From Bacteroidales bacterium (GTDB lineage Bacteria > Bacteroidota > Bacteroidia > Bacteroidales > F082): DNA of 64,000 nucleotides. Positions within the stretch are counted from its first letter, which is position 1; each line of letters starts with the position of its first letter. The DNA lies in assembly GCA_028704385.1 (NCBI GenBank), contig JAQVLA010000003.1, positions 124,001 to 188,000 on the forward strand, read 5' to 3'. The notes beneath the pieces are model-generated. The model was not told where the DNA came from and searched no databases. It saw only the letters and a list, made by a program, of their open reading frames with translations. Shown here piece by piece: positions 1-8,279 of this stretch. Made by a program: the position numbers and the translations under genes.

Positions 1-346
1 ATCCATTTACAGGCTGTCTTGAAGAAGTAGGCACATATTTTACTATTCGCATAGAAGGCACTGCGTACATAATCATGTTACCAGCTTGTCCTCCTGAGTT
101 TAGTGCAATATACTCATCCTTCAGGTTATCAGGGGTATAGGTTTTAGCAGCAGCCAGAACATCATCTGCATTTAAGCCGCGGCGCTTTACAATGTCGTTT
201 AATGACTCATTGCCATTTGGCGCTCCTGTATCGCCGGATTTTGATTTGTCTCCGCCAGTGCCACAGGCTGTCATCAGAGCCATAGCAGCTATGACCATAA
301 CTGTCATCAGAAGACCAGGAGTGTTGAATAGATTATATTTTTTCAT
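1..346 (-). CDS. nosZ: Sec-type nitrous oxide reductase (NosZ), lipoprotein form, N-terminal part only (cut by window edge)
   Basis: The reading frame opens with an ATG at 346 and runs off position 1, giving about 115 residues. The N-terminus is a lipoprotein signal with lipobox Met-Thr-Ala-Cys at Cys28. The following segment (RGLNADDVLAAAKT, then DEYIAL, then VPSMRIVKYV) aligns closely with residues 38-88 of the upstream NosZ-like protein and with the start of clade II NosZ proteins, which reduce N2O to N2 in the periplasm using CuZ and CuA centres. It begins 30 bases after the upstream gene's stop, so the two are probably cotranscribed. Neither the CuZ nor the CuA ligands fall inside the window, so catalytic competence cannot be judged. 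A lipid anchor would place it on the periplasmic face of a membrane. Confidence 0.75.
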   Translation of the reverse strand, partial: MKKYNLFNTPGLLMTVMVIAAMALMTACGTGGDKSKSGDTGAPNGNESLNDIVKRRGLNADDVLAAAKTYTPDNLKDEYIALNSGGQAGNMIMYAVPSMRIVKYVPTSSRQPVNG

Positions 347-376
347 AACACAAAATTTCTTGGTGATTAATTATGA

Positions 377-2626
377 TTACATGCTGATCTGTTCAGACAA
401 CAACTTCTTGGCTCTCAAACCCACGTCGGCAGTTTTCACTTGATATTGCCAATACTGTTCGGCCCACAGGAAAGCATCTTTCCATTTGCCTTCGGCTGCA
501 TACCTTTCGTAATTGGCTTTTGAAGTTTTGGCCAGTTCCAATTGATCCAATGCATCCACCACAAGTGCTTCAACATAAGGATATTTTTGGTAATCATTTT
601 CTTTCAGATAAGTTACCACACTGTTGATAACATCCTGGGTTTCGTTGATTACAACAATCTTATCTTCATAATTTTTCTTATACTCAGCCAATTGTTCCTG
701 AGTTAGTTCAATTTCGCCGATATCTTCACCTGAAGCTACATAACCTTTAGGTCTTACCAAAAGAATACCTTCCATCTCGAGGTGAAGCGCTGAACAGAAT
801 TCCGTACAGTAGTAAGGAAAAACACCAGATCTGTCAGCAGTAAAGGTGAGTGAAGCAGTTTTTCCGGGCTCGAAACTGCCATGCACACCATAAGTTGAAA
901 CCGTGAATCCATGTGTTTCATCTTCGGCACGTTCCAGGTTTGTCAAATGGAAAGTAACGATATCGCCTTCTTCTACTTCAACGATTTCGGGCGTGATATG
1001 CGAACGTATCAGGGTTCCAAAAATGTGAACACGATTACCCTCACGTTCGATTTTCTCCTGACCGGCAACGGTTTTGAACCTCGAAATTTCACCAGTACGG
1101 GTATTGGTTCCCAATGGATAACGGATGATCGGCTTGATGGTTGTGCGCAACACGCTGACCGATCCATACATATTTGCCTGTGGTATTGTCATCGTATAGA
1201 TATCACGCATTTTATCCGAAGAAATATCGATCAAATGATTATAACTCGGACGAGTTGGCCCTGTGTTGAGCATATTGTCGTACAAACCTTCCTTGTCCAC
1301 CACCGTCAAATAATTTGAATGAGGCTCAACTGAATTTCCCTGTGGCGTCATTAAATGACCGGGTTTGAAACTCAAGTCGAATGTTTCATCCAGAGCCAAA
1401 GTTTCATAGTTCCAGCGAACCAGCTTTTTGTCGTTATATACTGAAGAGTAAACCATGTTTTCGCGAAAATCGAAAGCCAGATCAACGACTTTATTGCCTA
1501 ATTCAACTTGTCCGTACAACAAATCAGTTGTAATTAACTTTGGAACACCAAGCACATCCCCTGAAAAAGCCTGTTGATCTAAAGCAGCTTTAACTTTTTC
1601 AAAGTCAAACACATAAGCCGTATTAGATGCTGTAATAAAATATTTACTTGTGGGATCTACCTTCACACTCATCGCCGACTGTTCTATTGGAATAAGTGCA
1701 AAAACGCCAGCCTGTCTGGCATCGGTGAAAGGAATAACCTCAAATTCATTAACACTTTGTTTTTTAAGCGTTTGAACTTTTAAATAATCATAAACATATA
1801 CAAAATGCTGATTTTGATAGCTGGCCAAACCAACCAGTAAACCATGACCGGCCAAGCGTCCGGCATCAAAATATCCAAGTGTAAAGGGAGGAAGTTCGAT
1901 TGTAAAAGACTCTTCCTTGATCATACGCCCCACATGGTGACCAGTTCCGGCTGCATCGTCCGTATCTTCAAACTTCCAGGCTGTGATACCAGACTTAAAT
2001 TTTGTTTCATATTCAGTGGCTACATCAGCCTCTCGATGATCCCAGGGTGTGGGGTACTCGCTACTTTGGAATACAAATTCATTGTTTTGCGATACGGCAA
2101 CCCCCGGATAGGCATTGATAAACAATGGATGCATCAAAACCTGTTTAGTTTCAAAATCATCAAGACCCAACAAGGCAATGCGTGAATTTGCACCATCGGA
2201 ATAAAACAGATATTTGCCATCGTACTTCCCATCTGTTTCGCTCAAAGCAGGAAATCGTATATCACCATATTTTAATAAGGTGTTATCGAGCGATCCTTTT
2301 TTGATAACCAATGTACTTTCATCATCAAAACCGTATCCCTGCCACGGCTCCGGAGAAAATACACCTACATACTTATAAATGCGCATCGATGGCAGGCCAT
2401 AAACGATCATGGTTCCGGAATTTCCCGAACCAACAAAGGCGAAATACTCATCCCTTCCTCCACGGGGCATAAATGTTTTGGCAGCAGCCAACACATCTTC
2501 ATCATTAAGCCCACGTGTTTTTTTAACGCTTGCGAGTGTTTGCTGTGCCATGGCATCAGACATCACTACAAACATTAATAGCAGGCTAACCAGCGCAACT
2601 GTTAAAGCTTTAAAAAAATGCTTCAT
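377..2626 (-). CDS. NosZ-like protein with intact CuA domain but missing CuZ ligands
   Basis: 749 residues, close to NosZ length. A Sec signal peptide ends near Ala-Met-Ala27. Residues 55-500 resemble the NosZ seven-bladed propeller (GDIRFPALSETDG at 121-133, KPGHLM at 421-426), and 540-626 is a cupredoxin CuA domain. The CuA ligands are all present: His572, Cys607, Cys611, His615, Met618. The catalytic CuZ ligands are mostly gone. The His-His of the GDxHHPALSE motif is Arg124-Phe125, and other expected histidines align with Tyr173, Met319, Asp382 and Asn485; only His424 remains. These alignments are by eye against remembered clade II sequences. A helical tail of about 110 residues follows CuA. 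It cannot be an ordinary N2O reductase. It may be an electron-transfer or scaffold partner of the NosZ encoded next, or a reductase with another centre. NosZ homology is sure; function unknown. Confidence 0.85.
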   Translation of the reverse strand: MKHFFKALTVALVSLLLMFVVMSDAMAQQTLASVKKTRGLNDEDVLAAAKTFMPRGGRDEYFAFVGSGNSGTMIVYGLPSMRIYKYVGVFSPEPWQGYGFDDESTLVIKKGSLDNTLLKYGDIRFPALSETDGKYDGKYLFYSDGANSRIALLGLDDFETKQVLMHPLFINAYPGVAVSQNNEFVFQSSEYPTPWDHREADVATEYETKFKSGITAWKFEDTDDAAGTGHHVGRMIKEESFTIELPPFTLGYFDAGRLAGHGLLVGLASYQNQHFVYVYDYLKVQTLKKQSVNEFEVIPFTDARQAGVFALIPIEQSAMSVKVDPTSKYFITASNTAYVFDFEKVKAALDQQAFSGDVLGVPKLITTDLLYGQVELGNKVVDLAFDFRENMVYSSVYNDKKLVRWNYETLALDETFDLSFKPGHLMTPQGNSVEPHSNYLTVVDKEGLYDNMLNTGPTRPSYNHLIDISSDKMRDIYTMTIPQANMYGSVSVLRTTIKPIIRYPLGTNTRTGEISRFKTVAGQEKIEREGNRVHIFGTLIRSHITPEIVEVEEGDIVTFHLTNLERAEDETHGFTVSTYGVHGSFEPGKTASLTFTADRSGVFPYYCTEFCSALHLEMEGILLVRPKGYVASGEDIGEIELTQEQLAEYKKNYEDKIVVINETQDVINSVVTYLKENDYQKYPYVEALVVDALDQLELAKTSKANYERYAAEGKWKDAFLWAEQYWQYQVKTADVGLRAKKLLSEQISM

Positions 2627-2704
2627 GATTTTGGTTTTTGGTTAAACGAAGTGATTTATTACTCATTTTTTAGGAATCTTTTCCAAGCAATCAACTCAGG
2701 TGAA

Positions 2705-2722
2705 TTGTTATTTCCTGAACAA
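2705..2722. promoter_or_regulatory. Inverted repeat TTGTT-N8-AACAA, possible operator
   Basis: Perfect 5-base half sites separated by 8 bases. It overlaps the leftward -7 element of the NosZ-like gene, a position typical of repression rather than activation. The half sites vaguely resemble CRP/FNR-type sites, but they are short enough to arise by chance. Confidence 0.2.
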
Positions 2723-2727
2723 AAGTA
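2720..2727 (-). promoter_or_regulatory. Bacteroidota -7 element (TACTTTTG) for the NosZ-like gene
   Basis: On the minus strand the sequence reads TACTTTTG, a perfect TAnnTTTG match, about 94 bases before the ATG at 2626. No clear TTTG -33 box sits at 19-22 bases, so the promoter may need an activator. Confidence 0.35.
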
Positions 2728-2904
2728 ACCTGCCACTATCTGGATTAAAAATATTAGGTGTTTTATAACCGGAATTAAAACATGTTTCCCTGTTTTCGAA
2801 CAAAATTGTAGTGATCAAAATTCAGGAAAACAGGAATTTCAATACTTTTTTTCTACTTATATTCAATTGATTTAGTGTGTGTTAAAATTTTATTTCAGCC
2901 CCCG

Positions 2905-2938
2905 TTTGTTTCAAAACAAGAATATATGCTTATATTTG
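2905..2938 (+). promoter_or_regulatory. Bacteroidota promoter (TTTG-N22-TATATTTG) for the AraC-type regulator
   Basis: A -33 TTTG at 2905-2908 and a -7 TATATTTG at 2931-2938 are spaced 22 bases apart, within the usual range. Transcription would start near 2945 and give a leader of about 90 bases before the ATG at 3037. Confidence 0.45.
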
Positions 2939-3036
2939 TTAGCGATTCAGCAAAGTGAAACAAACCAAAATTCAAAAGTCGTTGGGAAACTTCTTTGTTC
3001 CACTTCTGAGAGTAATTTTTATAGCCTGACTGAAGT

Positions 3037-4290
3037 ATGGAAGTAGTAAATCATTCGCTTTGGCTAATGTTGAGCTATCAATCTGTTGGCTTCTTCTTTT
3101 ACATGCTTTTCCTTTATTTTCAGGAGAAAAATGTAACAAAGTTGCTTTTCGGGCTGTTTATGCTTGCACTCGGATTGACAGGATTTCTGGTCCATATACA
3201 CCTTTATGAACATACTCCTACCTTATTCATTTTATTTCCGCTGGCTTTTGTGATTGGCTTAACGCTCATCCCATTTTTTTACCTGCATCACAAATCGCTT
3301 CTTATTCAGGATTTTAAGCTTCAAAGTATTGATTTTAAGCATTTTGTGCCTGCAATCGTGATGTTTATTCTGCTCACACCGTTTTGGGTTTTGATCACAA
3401 CAAATCATGTGGAATATCTGGATTCCGTTTATGGTTTATTTTTATTGAAAAACTTCCCGGGAAGGCAAACCTGGCTGATCGAGATTCTCATCAAATCGTT
3501 GGTAGGAATGCAACTGTTTGTCTATCTGATTTATACATTGAAACAATACAAGAGCTTTTACAAACAGATTCCACAGAATGTATGTGCCGACACCAAAATA
3601 TATCTGAATGGCATCCAGATATTTGCATTAAGTTTTTTAATCTTAATGGTTTTGTTATTGAGTCATAATTTTATACACGAATCAGGTCAAAATCTAAGTA
3701 GTACCTTATTTGTTTCTGCTTTGCTCATACTGAATATTGGTCTGGCCTATTTTGGTGTCAGGTTCGAAGATAATTTCCTGCACAATTTCCAGCAGTTTCA
3801 AAATACTGAAAATCAGCCAAAACGAACTGAAAAAGTAATTGAGAATCAAAAACCAGAAGAACAAATAATGCACCAGGAGGAAGGGCTCCAAAACGAAAAA
3901 TATAAAGCTTCATGCCTGTGCGAAACCCTGAAAGAAGAATTACTGGCCGCCCTGCTGATGCTGATGAAGGAAAAGGAACCTTTTACTGACGCCAAACTCA
4001 AAATTGATGAGGTGGCAGAAATGCTCAATACCAACACAAAATATTTGTCGCAACTGATTAATGAAAAATTCGGTAAAAACTTCCATGCTTTTTTAAACGA
4101 CTACCGCTGTGCCAAAGTGATCAAACTATTCCACGATCCTGATTACGAAGATTATAGCATTGAGGGCATTGCTTCCACTTGCGGCTTCAACAGCAGATCA
4201 ACATTTGTTGCATCATTTAAGAAATTCTCCGGAAAACTCCCCTCAGAATACCGCAACTATTTGCATGCAAAAAGCCAGAAAAGCAGGTAA
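3037..4290 (+). CDS. Membrane-anchored AraC-family transcriptional regulator
   Basis: 417 residues. The N-terminal 235 or so are strongly hydrophobic and form about seven membrane segments. A polar linker follows (about 245-300), then a C-terminal AraC-type double helix-turn-helix. The second HTH shows the family signature: YSIEGIASTCGF followed by SRSTFVASFKKFSG and PSEYR. This architecture, common in Bacteroidota, suggests a sensor in the inner membrane that binds DNA from the cytoplasmic side. The ligand is not deducible. It is divergent from the NosZ-like gene and converges with the TPM operon, only 8 bases from that operon's last stop. Regulation of the nosZ pair is possible from position alone, but such proteins often act elsewhere. 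Confidence 0.85.
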   Translation: MEVVNHSLWLMLSYQSVGFFFYMLFLYFQEKNVTKLLFGLFMLALGLTGFLVHIHLYEHTPTLFILFPLAFVIGLTLIPFFYLHHKSLLIQDFKLQSIDFKHFVPAIVMFILLTPFWVLITTNHVEYLDSVYGLFLLKNFPGRQTWLIEILIKSLVGMQLFVYLIYTLKQYKSFYKQIPQNVCADTKIYLNGIQIFALSFLILMVLLLSHNFIHESGQNLSSTLFVSALLILNIGLAYFGVRFEDNFLHNFQQFQNTENQPKRTEKVIENQKPEEQIMHQEEGLQNEKYKASCLCETLKEELLAALLMLMKEKEPFTDAKLKIDEVAEMLNTNTKYLSQLINEKFGKNFHAFLNDYRCAKVIKLFHDPDYEDYSIEGIASTCGFNSRSTFVASFKKFSGKLPSEYRNYLHAKSQKSR

Positions 4291-4298
4291 ACAATCAT

Positions 4299-5093
4299 TT
4301 ACCAGCTACCGCCAGCTCCTCCTCCACCAAAACTTCCTCCGCCAAAGCCGCCAAAACTACTGCCTGACGAACCTCTGCTACCACCCGAGAAACTCTGCCA
4401 GCTGCCGCCATGAGATCGTCCTGCCTGACTGGCCAGTAACAAGGCAGCCCAAAATGGTAAATTACTTTTGCTTCCGATATGGTTGGACGAGCGCCCGGCT
4501 TTTAGAATAAAAAATATGATCAAAAATACTAATATTGGTACAAACCATGCAGCATCAGGCGATTGATCATAATCATCAGCAGTAAATTCGCCAGAAGCCA
4601 AGCCAAACATCACATCCGTAGCACGCCAGATACCATCAAAATACCGGTCATCCTTAAACTCAGGTATCATCTCATTATTCACAATCCTACTGGTCAGCGC
4701 ATCAGGGATTACTGACTCCAGGCCATATCCTGTGGCAATAAAAGCCTGCCCACGACTGTTTTGCGTTTTTGGCTTGATCAATATTACTGCTCCATTATTA
4801 TGCTGTTGCTGACCAACGCCCCACTGCTCTCCAAGCCTGAAAGCAAAATCAGCAGGATCATATCCACCCAAATCATTCACTAATACCACAAGTATTTGTG
4901 TGGAAGTTGTATCGTTGTAGTTAACAAGTTTGTTCTCCAGGGCATATAATTCCTGTTCGGACAATGTGCCTGTGAAATCATTCACTAATCTTGGAGGCTC
5001 AGGTTTGGCTGGTATTTGAGCAAGGCCTTGTGAATTTAACAAAAGAAACTGTGAAAACAGTACAACAAAGGCTATTAGCAGGTTTTTCTTCAT
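4299..5093 (-). CDS. TPM-domain membrane protein with glycine-rich tail (YgcG family)
   Basis: 264 residues. A signal peptide (1-25) is followed by a TPM domain (about 35-160; LVNDFTGTLSEQELYALENKL is the usual opening), one transmembrane helix (about 183-200) and a Gly/Ser-rich C-terminus. TPM domains face the periplasm and have been linked to photosystem repair in plants and weak phosphatase activity; the bacterial role is poorly defined. Its ATG directly abuts the TAG stop of the upstream TPM gene, so translation is probably coupled. It is the last gene of a lemA-TPM-TPM operon. Confidence 0.85.
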   Translation of the reverse strand: MKKNLLIAFVVLFSQFLLLNSQGLAQIPAKPEPPRLVNDFTGTLSEQELYALENKLVNYNDTTSTQILVVLVNDLGGYDPADFAFRLGEQWGVGQQQHNNGAVILIKPKTQNSRGQAFIATGYGLESVIPDALTSRIVNNEMIPEFKDDRYFDGIWRATDVMFGLASGEFTADDYDQSPDAAWFVPILVFLIIFFILKAGRSSNHIGSKSNLPFWAALLLASQAGRSHGGSWQSFSGGSRGSSGSSFGGFGGGSFGGGGAGGSW

Positions 5094-5531
5094 CTATCCA
5101 AATGAAATTTCATCACTTAATTCATTGATATCATCACGGTGGTAGGGAAAATGTTTCTTGAGTTTTAGTCCGGTCCGTGCAATGCCATTTTCCAGCCCGG
5201 CAACAAAGTCGCCCAGCTTAAAATGCTCAGCCATCAGATCCTTTATTTCTTCCCAAAAGCTCTCCTCCACCTCCTTATTAATACCATTATCCCCGATAAT
5301 GGCAAATTTGTGATCTTTAACTGCCAGATAAAACAAAACCCCATTATGCTGTTCGGTCCGGTTTATCTTGAGATAGTCAAATAAATAAGCAGCCCTGTCG
5401 AGCACTTCGCCTTTGCAGTGATTTTCGATGTGCACCCTTATCTCTCCCGAAGTGTCCAACTCCGCCTTTAAGATGGCAGATCGAATCCGATCTTTGTCTT
5501 CCTGCGTGAAAAAATTCTGTGCATTTGGCAT
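5094..5531 (-). CDS. TPM-domain protein, short form
   Basis: 145 residues with no signal peptide or obvious membrane helix. A TPM domain covers most of the length: DTSGEIRVHIE near residue 26, then GVLFYLAVKDHKFAIIGD around 64-81 and a C-terminal helical part. It sits between lemA (11-base gap) and the longer TPM gene (no gap). A lemA followed by two TPM genes, one short and one with a membrane anchor and Gly-rich tail, is a familiar Bacteroidota arrangement. The product is probably cytoplasmic or peripherally membrane-associated. Its molecular activity is unknown. Confidence 0.85.
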   Translation of the reverse strand: MPNAQNFFTQEDKDRIRSAILKAELDTSGEIRVHIENHCKGEVLDRAAYLFDYLKINRTEQHNGVLFYLAVKDHKFAIIGDNGINKEVEESFWEEIKDLMAEHFKLGDFVAGLENGIARTGLKLKKHFPYHRDDINELSDEISFG

Positions 5532-5542
5532 GATAAAAAAAA

Positions 5543-6133
5543 TTAAAACTCCACTTTTGGAACTGTATCGGCACCTTGTGCAGCTTCGAAATAGGGTTTT
5601 TCTTCAAAACCAAACATTCCTGCCAACATAGTTTGAGGAAAAGATTTTATGTAGGTGTTGTAGGTTCTTGTGGTTTCATTAAACTTCATCCGCTCAACGG
5701 TAATACGGTTTTCTGTTCCTTCGAGCTGCGACTGCAACTCCAGAAAATTTTGATTCGATTTAAGTTCAGGATACCTTTCTACCACTACCATCAAACGTGA
5801 GAGTGCTCCCGATAATCCTTCCTGTGCTTTTTGAAAAGCCTGCAAATTGGCTTCGGTGAGGTTATCTGCATTAAAATTAACTGAAGTCGCCTTGGCACGT
5901 GCCTCCACAACACCTGTTAAAACTTCCTGTTCCTGGGCTGCAAATCCTTTTACAGTATTCACCAGATTAGGAATCAGATCGGCACGGCGCTGATATACAT
6001 TTTCTACCTGTGCCCATTGTGCATCAACTTGTTCGCTATTCATCACCATGGTATTGTAAGTGCTTTTAAAAAAGCTGTAAAATACCAATACCACAACAAG
6101 GATAATGGCGATAATAATAAGTGTCCTTTTCAT
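5543..6133 (-). CDS. lemA: LemA family protein
   Basis: 196 residues, the usual family size. One N-terminal transmembrane helix (about 4-23) is followed by the LemA helical domain, with the characteristic VDAQWAQVENVYQRRADLIPNLV at about 41-63 (shown here only as a landmark), ELKSNQNFLELQSQLEGTE and a C-terminal segment ending in PKVEF. LemA proteins are inner-membrane proteins with a periplasmic coiled coil; their biochemical role is not established. It is first in the operon with two TPM-domain genes. An imperfect leftward -7 (GACCTTTG) lies near 6163. Confidence 0.92.
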   Translation of the reverse strand: MKRTLIIIAIILVVVLVFYSFFKSTYNTMVMNSEQVDAQWAQVENVYQRRADLIPNLVNTVKGFAAQEQEVLTGVVEARAKATSVNFNADNLTEANLQAFQKAQEGLSGALSRLMVVVERYPELKSNQNFLELQSQLEGTENRITVERMKFNETTRTYNTYIKSFPQTMLAGMFGFEEKPYFEAAQGADTVPKVEF

Positions 6134-6341
6134 AGGTTGTAATTGTTTTGGAATTCACAAAGGTCGTAAAAATGTTGAGAATATGAACATTTTCTCTGCA
6201 AAAATAAATTATTCTTACATCTGCTGCCGTATAAAAATCTATAAGAACGTACTTTCAAAGCCATTAATAAACCAAGGAATGCTTTAGTATTTTTGTAATT
6301 TTGCAGACAGAAACATTCTAAATAACAAAAATTCGTATCAA

Positions 6342-7733
6342 ATGAAATATGATGTGATCGTTATAGGCAGTGGCCCCGGAGGATATGTTGCTGCCATAAG
6401 AGCTTCTCAGTTAGGGAAAAAAGTAGCCGTAGTCGAAAAAGATGAAATCGGCGGTATCTGTCTCAACTGGGGTTGTATCCCTACCAAAGCCCTGCTCAAA
6501 AGTGCTCAGGTTTTCAATTATATGAAACATGCTGCGGATTATGGTATTTCGCTTGAAAGCGAACCAAAACCCGACTTCGATAGCATTGTAAAACGAAGCC
6601 GTGGTGTAGCTGAAGGCATGAGCAAAGGCGTGCAGTTTCTGTTCAAAAAGAACAAAATTGAACAACTCAAAGGATTTGGCAAATTGGTCAAGGGCAAAAA
6701 AGTTAGCGTAACTGACAACGATAACAAGGAAACCGTTTATGAAGCCGATCATATCATCATAGCCACCGGTGCCCGTTCGCGCGAATTACCAAATTTACCC
6801 ATCGATGGCCAAAAAATCATCGGTTATCGGCAGGCTATGGTTCTGCCAAAACTACCAAAATCAATGGTTGTAGTTGGCTCCGGAGCAATTGGATCAGAGT
6901 TTGCCTTCTTCTACAACAGCATGGGGGTTGAGGTTACCCTTGTTGAATTTATGCCTAATATCTTACCTATTGAAGATGAGGAAGTTTCGAAACAACTGGA
7001 ACGCTCATTCAAAAAAGCAAAGATGAAGGTGATGACGAATTCGTCGGTCGAAAAAGTTGACACTTCAGGCAAGATTTGTAAGGTTACCATTAAAACCAAA
7101 AAGGGTGTAGAAACAGTAGATGCTGAGATTGTACTTTCTGCAGTTGGTATCGCAACAAACCTTGAAGGTATTGGACTTGAAGATGTTGGCATAAAAACCG
7201 AAAAAGGCAAAGTGTTGGTTGATGAATACTATCGAACCAATGTAGAAGGTGTTTATGCCATTGGTGATATTGTTCACGGCCCGGCCTTGGCTCATACCGC
7301 CTCTCACGAAGGCATCACCTGTGTGGAAGCCATCGCAGGACTCGATCCCGAACCTGTTGACTACAGTAATATCCCCTCCTGCACCTACACTAATCCCGAA
7401 GTTGCTTCTGTTGGCATGACTGAAAAACAAGCCAAAGAAGCCGGGTATGAGATCAAAGTGGGTAAATTTCCATTTTCGGCTTCAGGCAAAGCCAGTGCAG
7501 CTGGAAACAAAGATGGTTTTGTGAAAGTAATTTTCGATGCCAAATATGGCGAATGGCTTGGATGTCACATGATTGGCGATAATGTAACCGAAATGATTGC
7601 AGAAGCCGTTGCAGCCCGCAAACTGGAAACAACAGGCCACGAAATTATTAAAACTGTTCATCCGCATCCAACCATGTCGGAAGCCATCATGGAGGCTGCT
7701 GCTGATGCTTATGGAGAAGTGATCCATTTATAA
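6342..7733 (+). CDS. lpdA: Dihydrolipoyl dehydrogenase (E3)
   Basis: 463 residues. The FAD-binding GxGxxG motif is at 9-14 (GSGPGG), and the redox-active disulfide is in GGICLNWGCIPTKALL (about 36-51). The NAD-binding motif GSGAIGSEF is near 183, and the C-terminal catalytic HPHPTMSE is near 441-448. The enzyme reoxidises dihydrolipoamide on E2 subunits of 2-oxoacid dehydrogenases or on the glycine cleavage H protein, transferring electrons to NAD. No E1/E2 genes are adjacent, so it probably serves several complexes. A TAATTTTG -7 element lies at 6296-6303. lplA, which supplies the lipoyl group, is 29 kb away. Confidence 0.95.
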   Translation: MKYDVIVIGSGPGGYVAAIRASQLGKKVAVVEKDEIGGICLNWGCIPTKALLKSAQVFNYMKHAADYGISLESEPKPDFDSIVKRSRGVAEGMSKGVQFLFKKNKIEQLKGFGKLVKGKKVSVTDNDNKETVYEADHIIIATGARSRELPNLPIDGQKIIGYRQAMVLPKLPKSMVVVGSGAIGSEFAFFYNSMGVEVTLVEFMPNILPIEDEEVSKQLERSFKKAKMKVMTNSSVEKVDTSGKICKVTIKTKKGVETVDAEIVLSAVGIATNLEGIGLEDVGIKTEKGKVLVDEYYRTNVEGVYAIGDIVHGPALAHTASHEGITCVEAIAGLDPEPVDYSNIPSCTYTNPEVASVGMTEKQAKEAGYEIKVGKFPFSASGKASAAGNKDGFVKVIFDAKYGEWLGCHMIGDNVTEMIAEAVAARKLETTGHEIIKTVHPHPTMSEAIMEAAADAYGEVIHL

Positions 7734-7914
7734 TGGGTTTTTAGGTTTACGAATGGATGGGTTGAAGGGTTTGTAAATCTGTATTTTGTATGTTTAATTT
7801 TTTTGAAATTTTTTCAAAAGCCATCAAGGCATGTATCAGGTGTTGAACTAAAAGTTTTCCGGACAATCGTTTGTCTTCACTTAATAAGGTTTAAACATTT
7901 AATGCCTATACACT

Positions 7915-8221
7915 ATGGCTAAGCATAAAGAGCATGAAATATGGCAGTTGCCTTTGGATTTTGTGGTTGACACCTACAACATCACAACAATTTTTTCTGA
8001 TGAAGGAAAATATGGCCTGATAAGTCAATTGTGCTGTTCAGCTTGTTCAATTCCTTCGCATAATGCGGAAGGATCTGCAAGAAACAGTGATCAACAGTAT
8101 CTCAACAGTGCCTTTGGCTCACTTTCAACACTTGAAACTCATCATAATTGCCAAACGATTAAATTATTCGAAAACAAATCAAACAGAAGAATCCTGGTCT
8201 GTGATAAGAATTAACTCATAA
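7915..8221 (+). pseudogene. Four-helix-bundle (S23 / 23S rRNA IVS-type) protein, frameshifted
   Basis: The frame from ATG 7915 matches the S23/IVS family: EIWQLPLDFVVDTYNIT, then a degenerate form of the SQIRRAAVSIPSNIAEGSAR signature in which both Arg residues are Cys and two others differ, then FGSLSTLET. At about 8138 the homology jumps to the +1 frame, which continues LIIIAKRLNYSKTNQTEES and stops at 8219-8221. A base change around 8137-8141 has therefore broken the gene, and the surviving frame ends at 8214 with nonsense sequence. Family members form pentameric four-helix bundles of unclear role and are often scattered near polysaccharide genes; rfbC follows. Point decay in the signature supports an old pseudogene. 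Confidence 0.72.
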
Positions 8222-8279
8222 CATTGATAAAATAATTTAAAACACTCCATTAAACCCGTAAACCCATAAAAGCCAAACT

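Larger units (their letters stand above)
2627..3036. other. Divergent intergenic region between the NosZ-like gene and the AraC-type regulator
   Basis: About 410 AT-rich bases with no convincing ORF. It holds a leftward TACTTTTG -7 element (2720-2727), an overlapping inverted repeat (2705-2722) and a rightward promoter candidate (2905-2938). The rest shows no recognisable RNA fold. Confidence 0.5.

Noticed and set aside
2705-2722. FNR-type activator site
   Set aside because: The half sites differ from TTGAT/ATCAA and the position overlaps the -7 element, so activation there is unlikely; kept only as a weak operator candidate.
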